A stretch of 64,000 nt of DNA. It comes from an uncultured Oscillospiraceae bacterium (GTDB lineage Bacteria; Bacillota; Clostridia; Oscillospirales; Acutalibacteraceae). The notes under the pieces were generated by a model. It saw only the letters and a program-made list of their open reading frames with translations. It was not told where the DNA came from and searched no databases. A program made the translations under genes and the position numbers. The DNA lies in contig CAOKRT010000001.1 of the NCBI GenBank assembly GCA_948471205.1, positions 108,518 through 172,517 of the forward strand, read 5' to 3'. Position 1 is the stretch's first letter. The number at the start of each line of letters is the position of its first letter. Of the stretch, positions 38,181 through 45,870 are shown piece by piece.

Positions 38181-38937
38181 CGGCAATCTCAAAAAATTCC
38201 TGAATATTGTTTTTATTTGAGCATATATAAGAACTGATTTTTCCGCAGTCTATTTCCTGTTTTTCAAGCGTTTGGCATATGCCGCCTGCTTCTTTCAGAA
38301 TGACGGTTGCGCCTGCAAAATCCCACGGACGCAGAATCAGCTCATAATATAAATCCGCTTTGCCGGAAGCAACATAGCATATATCCAGTGCAGCGCTGCC
38401 GCCGCGGCGTATTTCAATGGCTTTGTAAAACACTTGTTTCGTCAGTTCAAATGTTTTTTCGGCAAGTTCGTGTTCGTAAGGGCATGTGCCGAACAGAACA
38501 AGGCTGTTTTGCATACTGCAGTCGGAAACATGAATGCGTTTGCCGTTAAGGTAAGCACCTTTTCCCTTTTCAGCGTAATACAGGTTGTTTAAATCAGGGT
38601 CAAGAACAACGCCGATAACAAGTTCACGGTCTTTGGCAAGTCCAACTGAAATGGCGCTGTGCTGAAAGCCCTTAATAAAATTTGTTGTTCCGTCAATCGG
38701 GTCAATGATAAAGCAGTATCCGTCGGAAAGTGTTTTGTTTCCATCGCCTTCTTCTCCCAAAAAAGAGCAGCCGGGAATAATTTTTTTCAGTTCGGAAAAC
38801 AGAAAATCCTGAATTTTTTTATCATATTCCGTTACAAGATTTACAGCAGAACCCTTATTTTCTATTCCCAGATTTCCGCCGGCACTTTTATAGATTTCGC
38901 CGGCTTTTTTAACAGTATCTATGATTTTATTTAACAT
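38167..38937 (-). CDS. Inositol monophosphatase family protein
   Basis: A 256-residue Mg2+-dependent phosphatase of the SuhB/IMPase family. Metal-binding motifs are GEEGDG and DPIDGTTNF, and the closing WDFAGA motif is intact. It may dephosphorylate inositol phosphate, other sugar phosphates or PAP. ATG 38937 has GGTGA at the right distance; ATG 38949 is possible but has no ribosome binding site. Confidence 0.88.
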   Translation of the reverse strand: MLNKIIDTVKKAGEIYKSAGGNLGIENKGSAVNLVTEYDKKIQDFLFSELKKIIPGCSFLGEEGDGNKTLSDGYCFIIDPIDGTTNFIKGFQHSAISVGLAKDRELVIGVVLDPDLNNLYYAEKGKGAYLNGKRIHVSDCSMQNSLVLFGTCPYEHELAEKTFELTKQVFYKAIEIRRGGSAALDICYVASGKADLYYELILRPWDFAGATVILKEAGGICQTLEKQEIDCGKISSYICSNKNNIQEFFEIADELL

Positions 38938-38948
38938 TTTAATCACCA

Positions 38949-38978
38949 TTGATATTTTATCATAAATTTTTTTATAAT
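38949..38978 (+). promoter_or_regulatory. Probable murT-gatD promoter
   Basis: TTGATA (38949-38954), 18 bases, TATAAT (38973-38978). The start site would be only about 7 bases before ATG 38993, which has no ribosome binding site; translation may be leaderless or begin at ATG 39005. Confidence 0.55.
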
Positions 38979-38992
38979 CAATATAATTTAAT

Positions 38993-40297
38993 ATGATTAT
39001 TGCTATGATTATTGCCAGAATGGCAGAAAAACTTTTAAAAATTTTTCACAGGGGGGCAACAACGCTGCCCGGAAGAATTGCGCTGATTTTAAAACGAAAT
39101 ATTTTAGCCGGACTTTCCCGCGGTGTAAAAGTTATTATTGTAACGGGAACCAACGGTAAAACCACGTCTGCCAGAATGATAGAGGAAGGGCTTAAAGAAA
39201 GCGGAAAAAGCTATTTTATGAACCGCTCGGGAGCTAATCTGATAACAGGGATAACCACTGCATTTATTATGAATTCTTCGGTTTTCGGAAAATGCAAAAA
39301 GGAATATGCGTTGATTGAATGTGATGAAAATGCCCTGAAAAAAGTAAGCCTTTATATCGACGCAAATATTATGCTTGTAACAAATATTTTCCGCGATCAG
39401 CTTGACAGATACGGCGAAGTTTCCTCAACACTGTCGGCAATTAAAACGGGTGCCGAAAATATGCCCGGCTGTCTGTTGGTTTTAAATGCGGATGATCCGC
39501 TTACCTTCAGCCTGTCTGCTCTGAAAAACAGGTATTATTCCTATGGAATTAATATTCCGTTTCAGATGGGCGGCAGAAGCGATACCGATTATTGTATTTT
39601 CTGCAAATCCCCGTATAAATATCACTATAAAACGTACAGCCAGCTTGGGGAATTTTATTGTGAAAATTGCGGATACCGCCGTGAAAAGCCCACATTTTCA
39701 GCAGATGCACTGATTGAAGCAAATGCGGAATATTCATCTGTTTTTGTTAACTTAAACGGCAGAAATTCAATCTTCAAAATTAATCTCGGCGGTGCGTATA
39801 ATATCTATAATTCTATCGGTGCCGCGGCTGTGCTTTCTGTTTTGGGAACAGATATGAAAACGCTTGAAAGCTCTCTTGCCAATTTCGGCGGCGCATTCGG
39901 CAGAATGGAGAATTTCGGTTCCACAAAAATGCTGCTTGTTAAAAATCCTGCCGGCTTCACACAAACTATGCATTATATACGGCCGCTGAAAATTAAAAAT
40001 CTCATTTTTGTTCTGAATGATAATCCTGCCGACGGCTGTGATGTTTCGTGGATATGGGATGCGGATATTGAAATAAGCGAAAATGTTGAAAATATTTATG
40101 CCTTCGGAGTACGCTCCGGCGATATGGCACTACGCCTTAAATATGGCGGCTATCCCTTGAAAATCATTTCTGATTACGAGGAATTTTATGCGCTGGCAGA
40201 TGAAGAAAACACGGTTATTATTCCGACATACACTGCAATGATGGCACTTCGCCCATATCTTGCACAAAAACATAAAAAGGATGAATTTTGGAAATGA
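38993..40297 (+). CDS. murT: Lipid II isoglutaminyl synthase, Mur ligase-like subunit MurT
   Basis: A 434-residue MurT. With GatD it amidates the second-position glutamate of lipid II stem peptides in the cytoplasm. ATP-binding VTGTNGKTTSARM, a Mur-type central domain with an inserted Cys4 ribbon (YCIFCKS...YCENCGYRR), and the C-terminal DUF1727 segment NDNPADGCDVSW, holding the Asp of the proposed Cys-His-Asp relay, are all present. The gene overlaps gatD by 4 bases. Confidence 0.93.
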   Translation: MIIAMIIARMAEKLLKIFHRGATTLPGRIALILKRNILAGLSRGVKVIIVTGTNGKTTSARMIEEGLKESGKSYFMNRSGANLITGITTAFIMNSSVFGKCKKEYALIECDENALKKVSLYIDANIMLVTNIFRDQLDRYGEVSSTLSAIKTGAENMPGCLLVLNADDPLTFSLSALKNRYYSYGINIPFQMGGRSDTDYCIFCKSPYKYHYKTYSQLGEFYCENCGYRREKPTFSADALIEANAEYSSVFVNLNGRNSIFKINLGGAYNIYNSIGAAAVLSVLGTDMKTLESSLANFGGAFGRMENFGSTKMLLVKNPAGFTQTMHYIRPLKIKNLIFVLNDNPADGCDVSWIWDADIEISENVENIYAFGVRSGDMALRLKYGGYPLKIISDYEEFYALADEENTVIIPTYTAMMALRPYLAQKHKKDEFWK

Positions 40298-41013
40298 AGC
40301 TGAAAATTGCACATCTTTATCCTGATTTGCTTAATCTTTACGGCGACAGCGGCAATATTCTGTGCCTTGAAAAAAGAATGAAATGGCGCGGAATAGACTG
40401 TAATATTTACCGGCTCAATTCAGCCAAAATGCTGCGAGACAATGATTATGATATTATTTTTATAGGCGGCGGTCAGGATTTTGAACAATCGTTAATATTA
40501 AAAGATCTGGGAAGCGGAGCAGATGCATTCATTAAAAATGAAATTGAAAAAGGCACTGTGCTGCTTGCAATATGCGGCGGTTTTCAGCTTCTGGGTCAGT
40601 ATTATGAAACACACAAAGGGGAACGGATGCAGTTTATAGGTGCACTTGATTTTTATACGGTTGGCGGAGAAAAGCGCCTTATCGGAAATTATGCCTTTAA
40701 AACTGCCGATAAGATGAAAATTATAGGTTTTGAAAATCATTCCGGCAGAACATATTTATGCGGAAATGTAAAGCCTTTCGGAAAAATTATTAAAGGCTGC
40801 GGCAATAACGGAAAAGATAAAACAGAAGGTGTAAGATATAAAAATACATTCGGCACATATTGTCACGGACCGATTTTACCGAAAAATCCGGGCTTTGCAG
40901 ATTTGCTTATAGAAAAGGCGCTGATCAATAAATACGGGCAGGCACAGCTTATTCCGCTGGATAACAGCATTGAAATGCTTGCAAGAAACCAGGTGAAAAG
41001 CCTTTATATATAA
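40294..41013 (+). CDS. gatD: Lipid II isoglutaminyl synthase, glutaminase subunit GatD
   Basis: A 239-residue class I glutamine amidotransferase-like protein releasing ammonia for MurT. The nucleophile is Cys94 in AICGGFQLLG and the His lies in TYCHGPIL (about 191). With ATG 40294 the nucleophile falls at residue 94, as in the Staphylococcus aureus protein, which supports this start over TTG 40288. No terminator is obvious in the short gap to the rpsB promoter. Confidence 0.93.
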   Translation: MKLKIAHLYPDLLNLYGDSGNILCLEKRMKWRGIDCNIYRLNSAKMLRDNDYDIIFIGGGQDFEQSLILKDLGSGADAFIKNEIEKGTVLLAICGGFQLLGQYYETHKGERMQFIGALDFYTVGGEKRLIGNYAFKTADKMKIIGFENHSGRTYLCGNVKPFGKIIKGCGNNGKDKTEGVRYKNTFGTYCHGPILPKNPGFADLLIEKALINKYGQAQLIPLDNSIEMLARNQVKSLYI

Positions 41014-41039
41014 TTTTTAATTAAAAAACCAAATTTTTC

Positions 41040-41068
41040 TTGATTTCTGCTAAAGCGTGTGATAAAAT
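41040..41068 (+). promoter_or_regulatory. rpsB-tsf promoter
   Basis: TTGATT (41040-41045), 17 bases, TAAAAT (41063-41068). Confidence 0.7.
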
Positions 41069-41084
41069 AATTCAGCATTCGCAA

Positions 41085-41178
41085 GAATACGCACATTTCG
41101 TTTTCAATCCCAAGGTGAAATTTTCGGGGTTATGCCATGAAACGGGATGGAGGAAAAACCTTAAAGGAGGAAATTAAA
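41085..41178 (+). ncRNA. rpsB 5' leader (probable S2 autoregulatory RNA)
   Basis: About 100 untranslated bases precede rpsB. AATCCCAAGGTG, CGGGGTTATGCCATGAAACGGGATGGAGGAAAAACC and then AAAGGAGG resemble the conserved leader before rpsB in Clostridia, which is thought to bind S2 and control its own operon. The match is from memory of the pattern. Confidence 0.5.
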
Positions 41179-41925
41179 ATGGCAAATGTAGTTTCTATGA
41201 AACAGCTTTTAGAAGCAGGTGTTCATTTCGGACACCAGACAAGAAGATGGAACCCTAAAATGGCTGATTACATCTTCACAGAACGCAACGGCATCTATAT
41301 CATCGATCTTCAGAAAACAGTTAAGAAGCTTGATGAAGCATATATGTTCGTTCGTGATCTTGCTGCAGAAGGCGGCTCAATCATCTTTGTAGGCACAAAG
41401 AAGCAGGCACAGGAATCTGTTAAGGAAGAGGCAGAACGCTGCGATATGCCTTTCGTAAATGCACGTTGGCTCGGCGGTATGCTTACAAACTTCAAAACAA
41501 TCCGCGGTCGTGTAGCACGTCTTGCTCAGCTTAAAAAAATGCAGGAGGACGGCACTTTCGATCTTCTTCCAAAAAAAGAAGTTGCAAATCTTGAACTTGA
41601 AATCGAAAAGCTTGAAAAATATCTTGGCGGTATTACAGAAATGAAGAAAGTTCCGGACGCTATGTTCATTGTTGACCCGCGCAAGGAAAGAATTGCCGTA
41701 TCGGAAGCAATCAAACTTGGTCTTCCGATTGTTGCTATTGTTGATACAAACTGTGACCCTGATGAAATTGATTATGTAATTCCGGGCAATGATGATGCAA
41801 TCCGTGCAGTAAAACTTATTGCAGGTGCAATTGCAAACGCTGTTATCGAAGGCCGTGACGGACAGGATACTGCTGAAGAAGCAGAAGAAACAGTTGAACA
41901 GGCTGCAGAAGAAACAGCAGAATAA
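41179..41925 (+). CDS. rpsB: 30S ribosomal protein S2
   Basis: A 248-residue small-subunit protein. The ATG at 41179 follows AAAGGAGG; a longer frame from 41137 runs through the leader and is rejected. The motifs [26 protein letters not shown] and [10 protein letters not shown] are diagnostic. The tail is acidic and Ala/Glu-rich. Confidence 0.98.
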   Translation: MANVVSMKQLLEAGVHFGHQTRRWNPKMADYIFTERNGIYIIDLQKTVKKLDEAYMFVRDLAAEGGSIIFVGTKKQAQESVKEEAERCDMPFVNARWLGGMLTNFKTIRGRVARLAQLKKMQEDGTFDLLPKKEVANLELEIEKLEKYLGGITEMKKVPDAMFIVDPRKERIAVSEAIKLGLPIVAIVDTNCDPDEIDYVIPGNDDAIRAVKLIAGAIANAVIEGRDGQDTAEEAEETVEQAAEETAE

Positions 41926-41969
41926 TTAAATACAATCGAAAATTTATATATGAATATGGAGGAATAAAT

Positions 41970-42908
41970 ATGGCATTTACAGCTCAGGACGTAAAGGCGC
42001 TTCGTGAGAAGACCGGCGTTGGTATGATGGAATGTAAAAAAGCTCTTACAGAAGCAAACGGCGATATGGACAAGGCTATCGACTTCCTTCGTGAAAGAGG
42101 TCTTGCCGCAGCACAGAAAAAGGCTGCAAGAATTGCTGCAGAGGGTGTTGTTCTCTCTTATGCAGATGCTGAAGCGAAGAAGGGCGTTGTAATTGAAGTA
42201 AACTCAGAAACAGACTTCGTTGCTAAGAACGAAAAGTTTGTAAATTTTGTAACAGACTGTGCAAAAACCGTTATTGCAACAGGTGTAAGCACTGTTGAAG
42301 AACTGGCTGAAGCTGAATATATGGGTACAGGCAGAACTGTAACAGAAACACTGAACGATTTAATTCTTGCTATCGGTGAGAATATGAAAATACGCCGTTT
42401 TGAAGTTATGGACGGTGTGGTTTCAACTTATGTTCACGGCGGCGGTTCAGTTGGTGTAATGATTGGCTTTGATGTTGCCGATGATGCAAAAGCTGCTGAT
42501 CCTGCTTTTGATGAAATGGGCAAAAATGTTGCAATGCAGATTGCTGCTATGAATCCGGCTTATCTTGATGAAGCATCTGTTCCGGCAGAGGTTATTGAGC
42601 ACGAACAGGGAATCCTTGCTGCTCAGATGAAGGAAGATCCTAAAATGGCTTCAAAGCCTGAAGCAGTTCTTGTTAAGATTGCAGCAGGTAAAATGGGCAA
42701 GTATTATAAAGAAAACTGCCTTGTTGAACAGGAATTCGTTCGTTCAGATCTTTTCCAGGGTTCCGTTAACGGATATATTGCAGATGTTGCCAAAAAGCTT
42801 GGCACAGAGATTAAAGCAACAGGCTTTATCCGTATGACAAGAGGCGAAGGTCTTGAAAAGCGCCAGGAAAACTTTGCTGAAGAAATCGCAAAGCAGATTA
42901 ACGGTTAA
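41970..42908 (+). CDS. tsf: Elongation factor Ts
   Basis: A 312-residue guanine nucleotide exchange factor for EF-Tu. The N-terminal KALREKTGVGMMECKKAL and EVNSETDFVAKN motifs are diagnostic. GGAGG precedes the ATG, 44 bases after rpsB. In most relatives pyrH follows directly; here a strong terminator and a prophage remnant intervene. Confidence 0.98.
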   Translation: MAFTAQDVKALREKTGVGMMECKKALTEANGDMDKAIDFLRERGLAAAQKKAARIAAEGVVLSYADAEAKKGVVIEVNSETDFVAKNEKFVNFVTDCAKTVIATGVSTVEELAEAEYMGTGRTVTETLNDLILAIGENMKIRRFEVMDGVVSTYVHGGGSVGVMIGFDVADDAKAADPAFDEMGKNVAMQIAAMNPAYLDEASVPAEVIEHEQGILAAQMKEDPKMASKPEAVLVKIAAGKMGKYYKENCLVEQEFVRSDLFQGSVNGYIADVAKKLGTEIKATGFIRMTRGEGLEKRQENFAEEIAKQING

Positions 42909-42921
42909 TAACAATAAACCG

Positions 42922-42952
42922 GCGGCTGTCAAATGACAGCCGCTTTTCTTGT
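42922..42952 (+). terminator. Terminator of rpsB-tsf
   Basis: GCGGCTGTCA and TGACAGCCGC form a 10-bp perfect stem with a 2-base loop, followed by TTTTCTTGTG. Confidence 0.85.
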
Positions 42953-43013
42953 GTTAAAAGCTGCGTGCCTGCATATATGTGTGAAAAATTACAACTCAAT
43001 TATGAAAAAATCG

Positions 43014-43051
43014 TAAAAAAAGGAGAGCCTATTCGGCTCTCCCGTTTTTTT
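43014..43051. terminator. Bidirectional terminator at the left end of the prophage genes
   Basis: GGAGAGCC (43022-43029) pairs with GGCTCTCC (43035-43042), with an A-run on the left and a T-run on the right. The stop codon of the leftward gene lies in the T-run. Confidence 0.8.
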
Positions 43052-43331
43052 ATGTTACAACTTCCCAGTCTTTAACCTCTTCATAAATCTTATCAATAAA
43101 AGAATTACCTTTCAAAGCCTTATATGCTTCATACAGGAAAATAAAATTTTCAAATTCATACTGCCTGATGGTTTTCTGTTCACAGTTATGATAATAAATA
43201 CGGAGCATATCACTGCGTAGCTGGCATTTTTGCCCGTCTGTTATTTTAATTATACGAATCATCACAGGTGTGATTGTTCCGATAATTAAACTTATCTCTC
43301 CGATTAATGTAGCAATATCGGTAATTGTCAC
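43050..43331 (-). CDS. Phage lysis-cassette small protein with N-terminal membrane helix
   Basis: A 93-residue protein read from GTG with AAGGCGGTGA upstream. One membrane helix (about 5-27) is followed by a charged domain with RSDMLRIYYHNC, FLYEAYKALKGNSFIDKIYEEV. This type of protein is common next to holin and endolysin genes of clostridial phages and may be a holin or holin partner. Upstream a short in-frame piece, AIRSEINELQGGDKK, ends at a stop overlapping the GTG. It looks like the last codons of a lost preceding gene (43332-43385). Confidence 0.65.
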   Translation of the reverse strand: MTITDIATLIGEISLIIGTITPVMIRIIKITDGQKCQLRSDMLRIYYHNCEQKTIRQYEFENFIFLYEAYKALKGNSFIDKIYEEVKDWEVVT

Positions 43332-43516
43332 TTTTTATCACCGCCTTGTAATTCATTTATTTCGCTTCGTATTGCTGTCTTTCATTATGCTGTACAATTA
43401 TGTTATGGAGCAGTTCTTATTCTGTTAACTATTCTTTAAGTATTTTAATCTGTGTTTTAGATTTCAATATACCAAGTGTACTTGTTTTAAATGGAATCAG
43501 TTTTATTTACTGCACT

Positions 43517-43615
43517 TTATTTTAAAATATTCAATACTTCTTTTTTTAGTTTTTCAGGTACATCCTCAATTGTTTTTTTTCCTTTCCTGATGAGATCTGC
43601 ATAAATTTTAGCCAT
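43517..43615 (-). CDS. CD1375-like 32-residue phage protein
   Basis: A very short gene (MAKIYADLIRKGKKTIEDVP start, ending LNILK) preceded by GGAGGG. Proteins with the MAKIY-DLI-GKKTIEDVP pattern are a recognised small family of clostridial phages, found between tail and lysis genes (XkdX-like position). The longer frame starting further right has no ribosome binding site. Confidence 0.7.
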   Translation of the reverse strand: MAKIYADLIRKGKKTIEDVPEKLKKEVLNILK

Positions 43616-43619
43616 AAAT

Positions 43620-43883
43620 CTAACCCTCCAACGTTTCATAAATATCGCAAAGAGCAAGTTGGGTATCTGTAAGTTTGTTCTCAAGTTCCTTGTTTTTATC
43701 ACTGAGAAATTTGATGTACGCATCCTTGCTGTATTGCGTTTGATTGTATTCGTATTCTGTATGAGAGGCACTTTCATCAGCTATTGTTATTTCCTTTATA
43801 TCTTTGTTTACCCATACAGATACCATATCAATCTCGATTTCTTCCGGTTTTAAACGGCTTTGTACATTTTTGTATTCAGTCAT
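43620..43883 (-). CDS. Small phage tail-region protein (XkdW-like position)
   Basis: An 87-residue protein starting MTEYKNVQSRLKPEEIEI and ending in a helix with LTDTQLALCDIYETLEG. Similar proteins lie after tail fibre genes and before CD1375-like genes in clostridial phages. AAGGAGATATT precedes the ATG; 4 bases separate it from the next gene. Function unknown. Confidence 0.65.
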   Translation of the reverse strand: MTEYKNVQSRLKPEEIEIDMVSVWVNKDIKEITIADESASHTEYEYNQTQYSKDAYIKFLSDKNKELENKLTDTQLALCDIYETLEG

Positions 43884-43895
43884 AATATCTCCTTA

Positions 43896-44888
43896 TCATT
43901 GCGGTAAATAAATTAAACGACAGCCAACATGACAATTTCTATAATTTAATGCCAAATTTGAAGCGTGACTGAATATGCCGGCAGCATTAATACTATTCCA
44001 TGCCCCGCCTGCATTCATAGTTGCGAAAGAGTTTAAATGAACTGTGCCATATGCTTTATCTCCGATAGGTAATGCACTTGTTCCATTTATTTCAGTTGCT
44101 AAAAATGTCCAATCATATTTTTCGTTTCCATATCCAAATGCAGAAATATAATCGGAAGCGATTTCCGTATTCATAATCGTAAAACCAACCGGAGAATAAT
44201 TGTCATTATTTTTGTTGTCTGCAAAATTGAAATCATCACAGATATATGCCTGTCCGCCTGCCATATTTCCATTTCCCCAAAAATTGACTCCTTGTATCCA
44301 TTTAAATGTATTTCCAAAAGGATTTTCTATGCCTCGATAAGAAATAGAAACGCTATCTGATGAAGTTTGCGTTTCGGCAATAATTTGATTAGTGTCTTTA
44401 TCATAATATTGATACGATGTAGAAGCAGCGGAAGCGGCGTTGCTTGTCTGCCTTGTAATTGCTGTTTGATTATTTGGTCTTAAAACGCCGAGAAAAGCTG
44501 CATATGTATGTTTAACTTTTTTCATTGGTTTGCCGTTCCAGTTTTGGTCATATGTATAGAATTCCTTTGTGTTTCCTTCGCCTGTTGCGATGGCAATGTG
44601 TCCGTAGTTGTGAGAACTGCTTACATTCTTTCCCCATACACAGATGTCACCTTTCTGTGGTACAAAAGACGGCGTGTTTGCAATTCTTGTAAAATTATTT
44701 TTCAAAGCTGAAACATTGCTGAAATTCTCATAATAATCCTTTGCATTGCCCCATGCACCCGGTTTCATGCCAAACACTTTGTTCATATATACTTTTACAA
44801 GGTCAACGCACTGCACACCGCTTACGCCGTCATAATCTGTGCTTTTACCAAGATATGCTTTAACAAATTCATCAAAGGTTATTCCCAT
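43896..44888 (-). CDS. CHAP-domain lysin fused to a C-type-lectin-like tail adhesin domain
   Basis: A 330-residue protein. Residues 1-140 are a CHAP peptidase/amidase with nucleophile Cys27 (GVQCVDL) and His97 (NYGHIAI), the usual phage endolysin type. Residues 180-330 instead read as the end of a phage tail/baseplate protein: RGIENPFGNTFKWIQG, YICDDFNFADN and a final GGAWNSINAAGIF...NCHVGCRLIYLP. This matches C-type-lectin-fold adhesins, including targets of diversity-generating retroelements. AAGGAG precedes the ATG. It could be a tail-associated lysin or a deletion-born chimera. No signal peptide. Confidence 0.75.
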   Translation of the reverse strand: MGITFDEFVKAYLGKSTDYDGVSGVQCVDLVKVYMNKVFGMKPGAWGNAKDYYENFSNVSALKNNFTRIANTPSFVPQKGDICVWGKNVSSSHNYGHIAIATGEGNTKEFYTYDQNWNGKPMKKVKHTYAAFLGVLRPNNQTAITRQTSNAASAASTSYQYYDKDTNQIIAETQTSSDSVSISYRGIENPFGNTFKWIQGVNFWGNGNMAGGQAYICDDFNFADNKNNDNYSPVGFTIMNTEIASDYISAFGYGNEKYDWTFLATEINGTSALPIGDKAYGTVHLNSFATMNAGGAWNSINAAGIFSHASNLALNYRNCHVGCRLIYLPQ

Positions 44889-44917
44889 TATGTTATTCTC
44901 CTTGTAATATATTTGTA

Positions 44918-44946
44918 AGAGCCGCTGTTTGACAGACAGCGGCTCT
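44918..44946. terminator. Hairpin between holin and lysin genes
   Basis: AGAGCCGCTGT (44918-44928) pairs with ACAGCGGCTCT (44936-44946). Neither side has a long T-run, so it may be a processing or weak termination site. Confidence 0.5.
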
Positions 44947-44962
44947 GATTTGTTTATTATAA

Positions 44963-45331
44963 TTATACTTCTGCTGTTTTATCTGTAATAACCTCAATGC
45001 CTGTAATCGTATTATTAAATTCATTTACAGCAGCTTCAATCAGCATCTTGATTTCCAGTTCAGAAATAGAAACACCTTTTTCGGCAAGCATATCAGATGC
45101 AAGTTCAACGGCTTTATTGTATTTATCCTCTCCGTGTAAATCTTTGTATAGCTGGTTAACAGCCTGTACCACTGTTTTTACCACGGATTTCTTGGTTTGG
45201 TCATCTGCGTATTCAGCATATAGTTTTTTTGCAAAAATACCAAGATAACCGGCAATAGCCGTCAGAATGGCATAAAGAATCTGCGAACCGTAGTTAGATA
45301 AAAATTCATTAAAAAAATCTGTAAATTTCAT
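44963..45331 (-). CDS. Phage holin, LLH family
   Basis: A 122-residue protein with one N-terminal membrane helix (about 16-38, ILYAILTAIAGYLGIFA), then a charged amphipathic region ending acidic. This is the layout of phage_holin_6/LLH-type holins, which open the membrane for the lysin. GGAGGA precedes the ATG. It is directly upstream of the lysin on the same strand. Confidence 0.78.
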   Translation of the reverse strand: MKFTDFFNEFLSNYGSQILYAILTAIAGYLGIFAKKLYAEYADDQTKKSVVKTVVQAVNQLYKDLHGEDKYNKAVELASDMLAEKGVSISELEIKMLIEAAVNEFNNTITGIEVITDKTAEV

Positions 45332-45407
45332 AATCTGAAATCCTCCTTAAAATAAAAAGACCATCTGTAAAAGATGCTCTGTCTTGTGTATAAAATGATT
45401 TTGGTTT

Positions 45408-45635
45408 TTATTCTGTGGGTAAATTATTACACTTTGCGTTTTCCAATGCTTCTTCATAAGTTTTTACATCGTCTGCTAATTGGTTTTGTGCTATGGATTT
45501 AATGTCAAAATAAAAATCCTTTAATATGGGTTCTATAATAAATGCCGGCAGACCCGACGTATTTATAAGTTCTGTTAAAGAAGTTATAAATTCTGCTCTG
45601 GAAACAGATATTGGTTTCATAATATTATTTTCCAT
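45408..45635 (-). CDS. Small phage protein of the tail/lysis region
   Basis: A 75-residue, soluble, mainly helical protein (SVSRAEFITSLTELINTSGLP, then IIEPILKDFYFDIKSIA). Its position before the holin and its composition match small proteins of clostridial prophages; the function is unknown. AAAGG lies before the ATG. Confidence 0.6.
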   Translation of the reverse strand: MENNIMKPISVSRAEFITSLTELINTSGLPAFIIEPILKDFYFDIKSIAQNQLADDVKTYEEALENAKCNNLPTE

Positions 45636-45653
45636 ATCATTACCTTTCTTTAT

Positions 45654-45870
45654 TTATGTTTCTATTTCTACAGGTACTTCAATTGCTTGCCAAGAAACTG
45701 TAAATGTTTTTGATCCAGATGTAAGAAATTCACCTGTATATTCCATTTTTTTTGTTCCATCTAAATTTGTCTGTCCTGTTTGCGTAGTGGAATATCCACC
45801 TGAAATAGTAAAATTGGTAATAGTTGAGTTATAAACAGGGCTTGCGGTAGTTGTGATTGTTTCATTTCAT
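45654..45870 (-). pseudogene. 3' end of a phage tail-type gene, out of frame
   Basis: In the frame next to the preceding gene, about 70 codons (TITTTASPVYNSTITNF, YSTTQTGQTNLDGTKKMEYTG, SKTFTVSWQAIEVPVEI) read as a beta-rich tail or decoration protein end and stop at 45654-45656. There is no start of its own. It is joined near 45865 to the RNA polymerase-like gene, one base out of frame. Confidence 0.6.

Noticed and set aside
41137..41178. N-terminal extension of rpsB ([14 protein letters not shown])
   Set aside because: It runs through the leader RNA and the AAAGGAGG site; S2 proteins start at the ATG at 41179.
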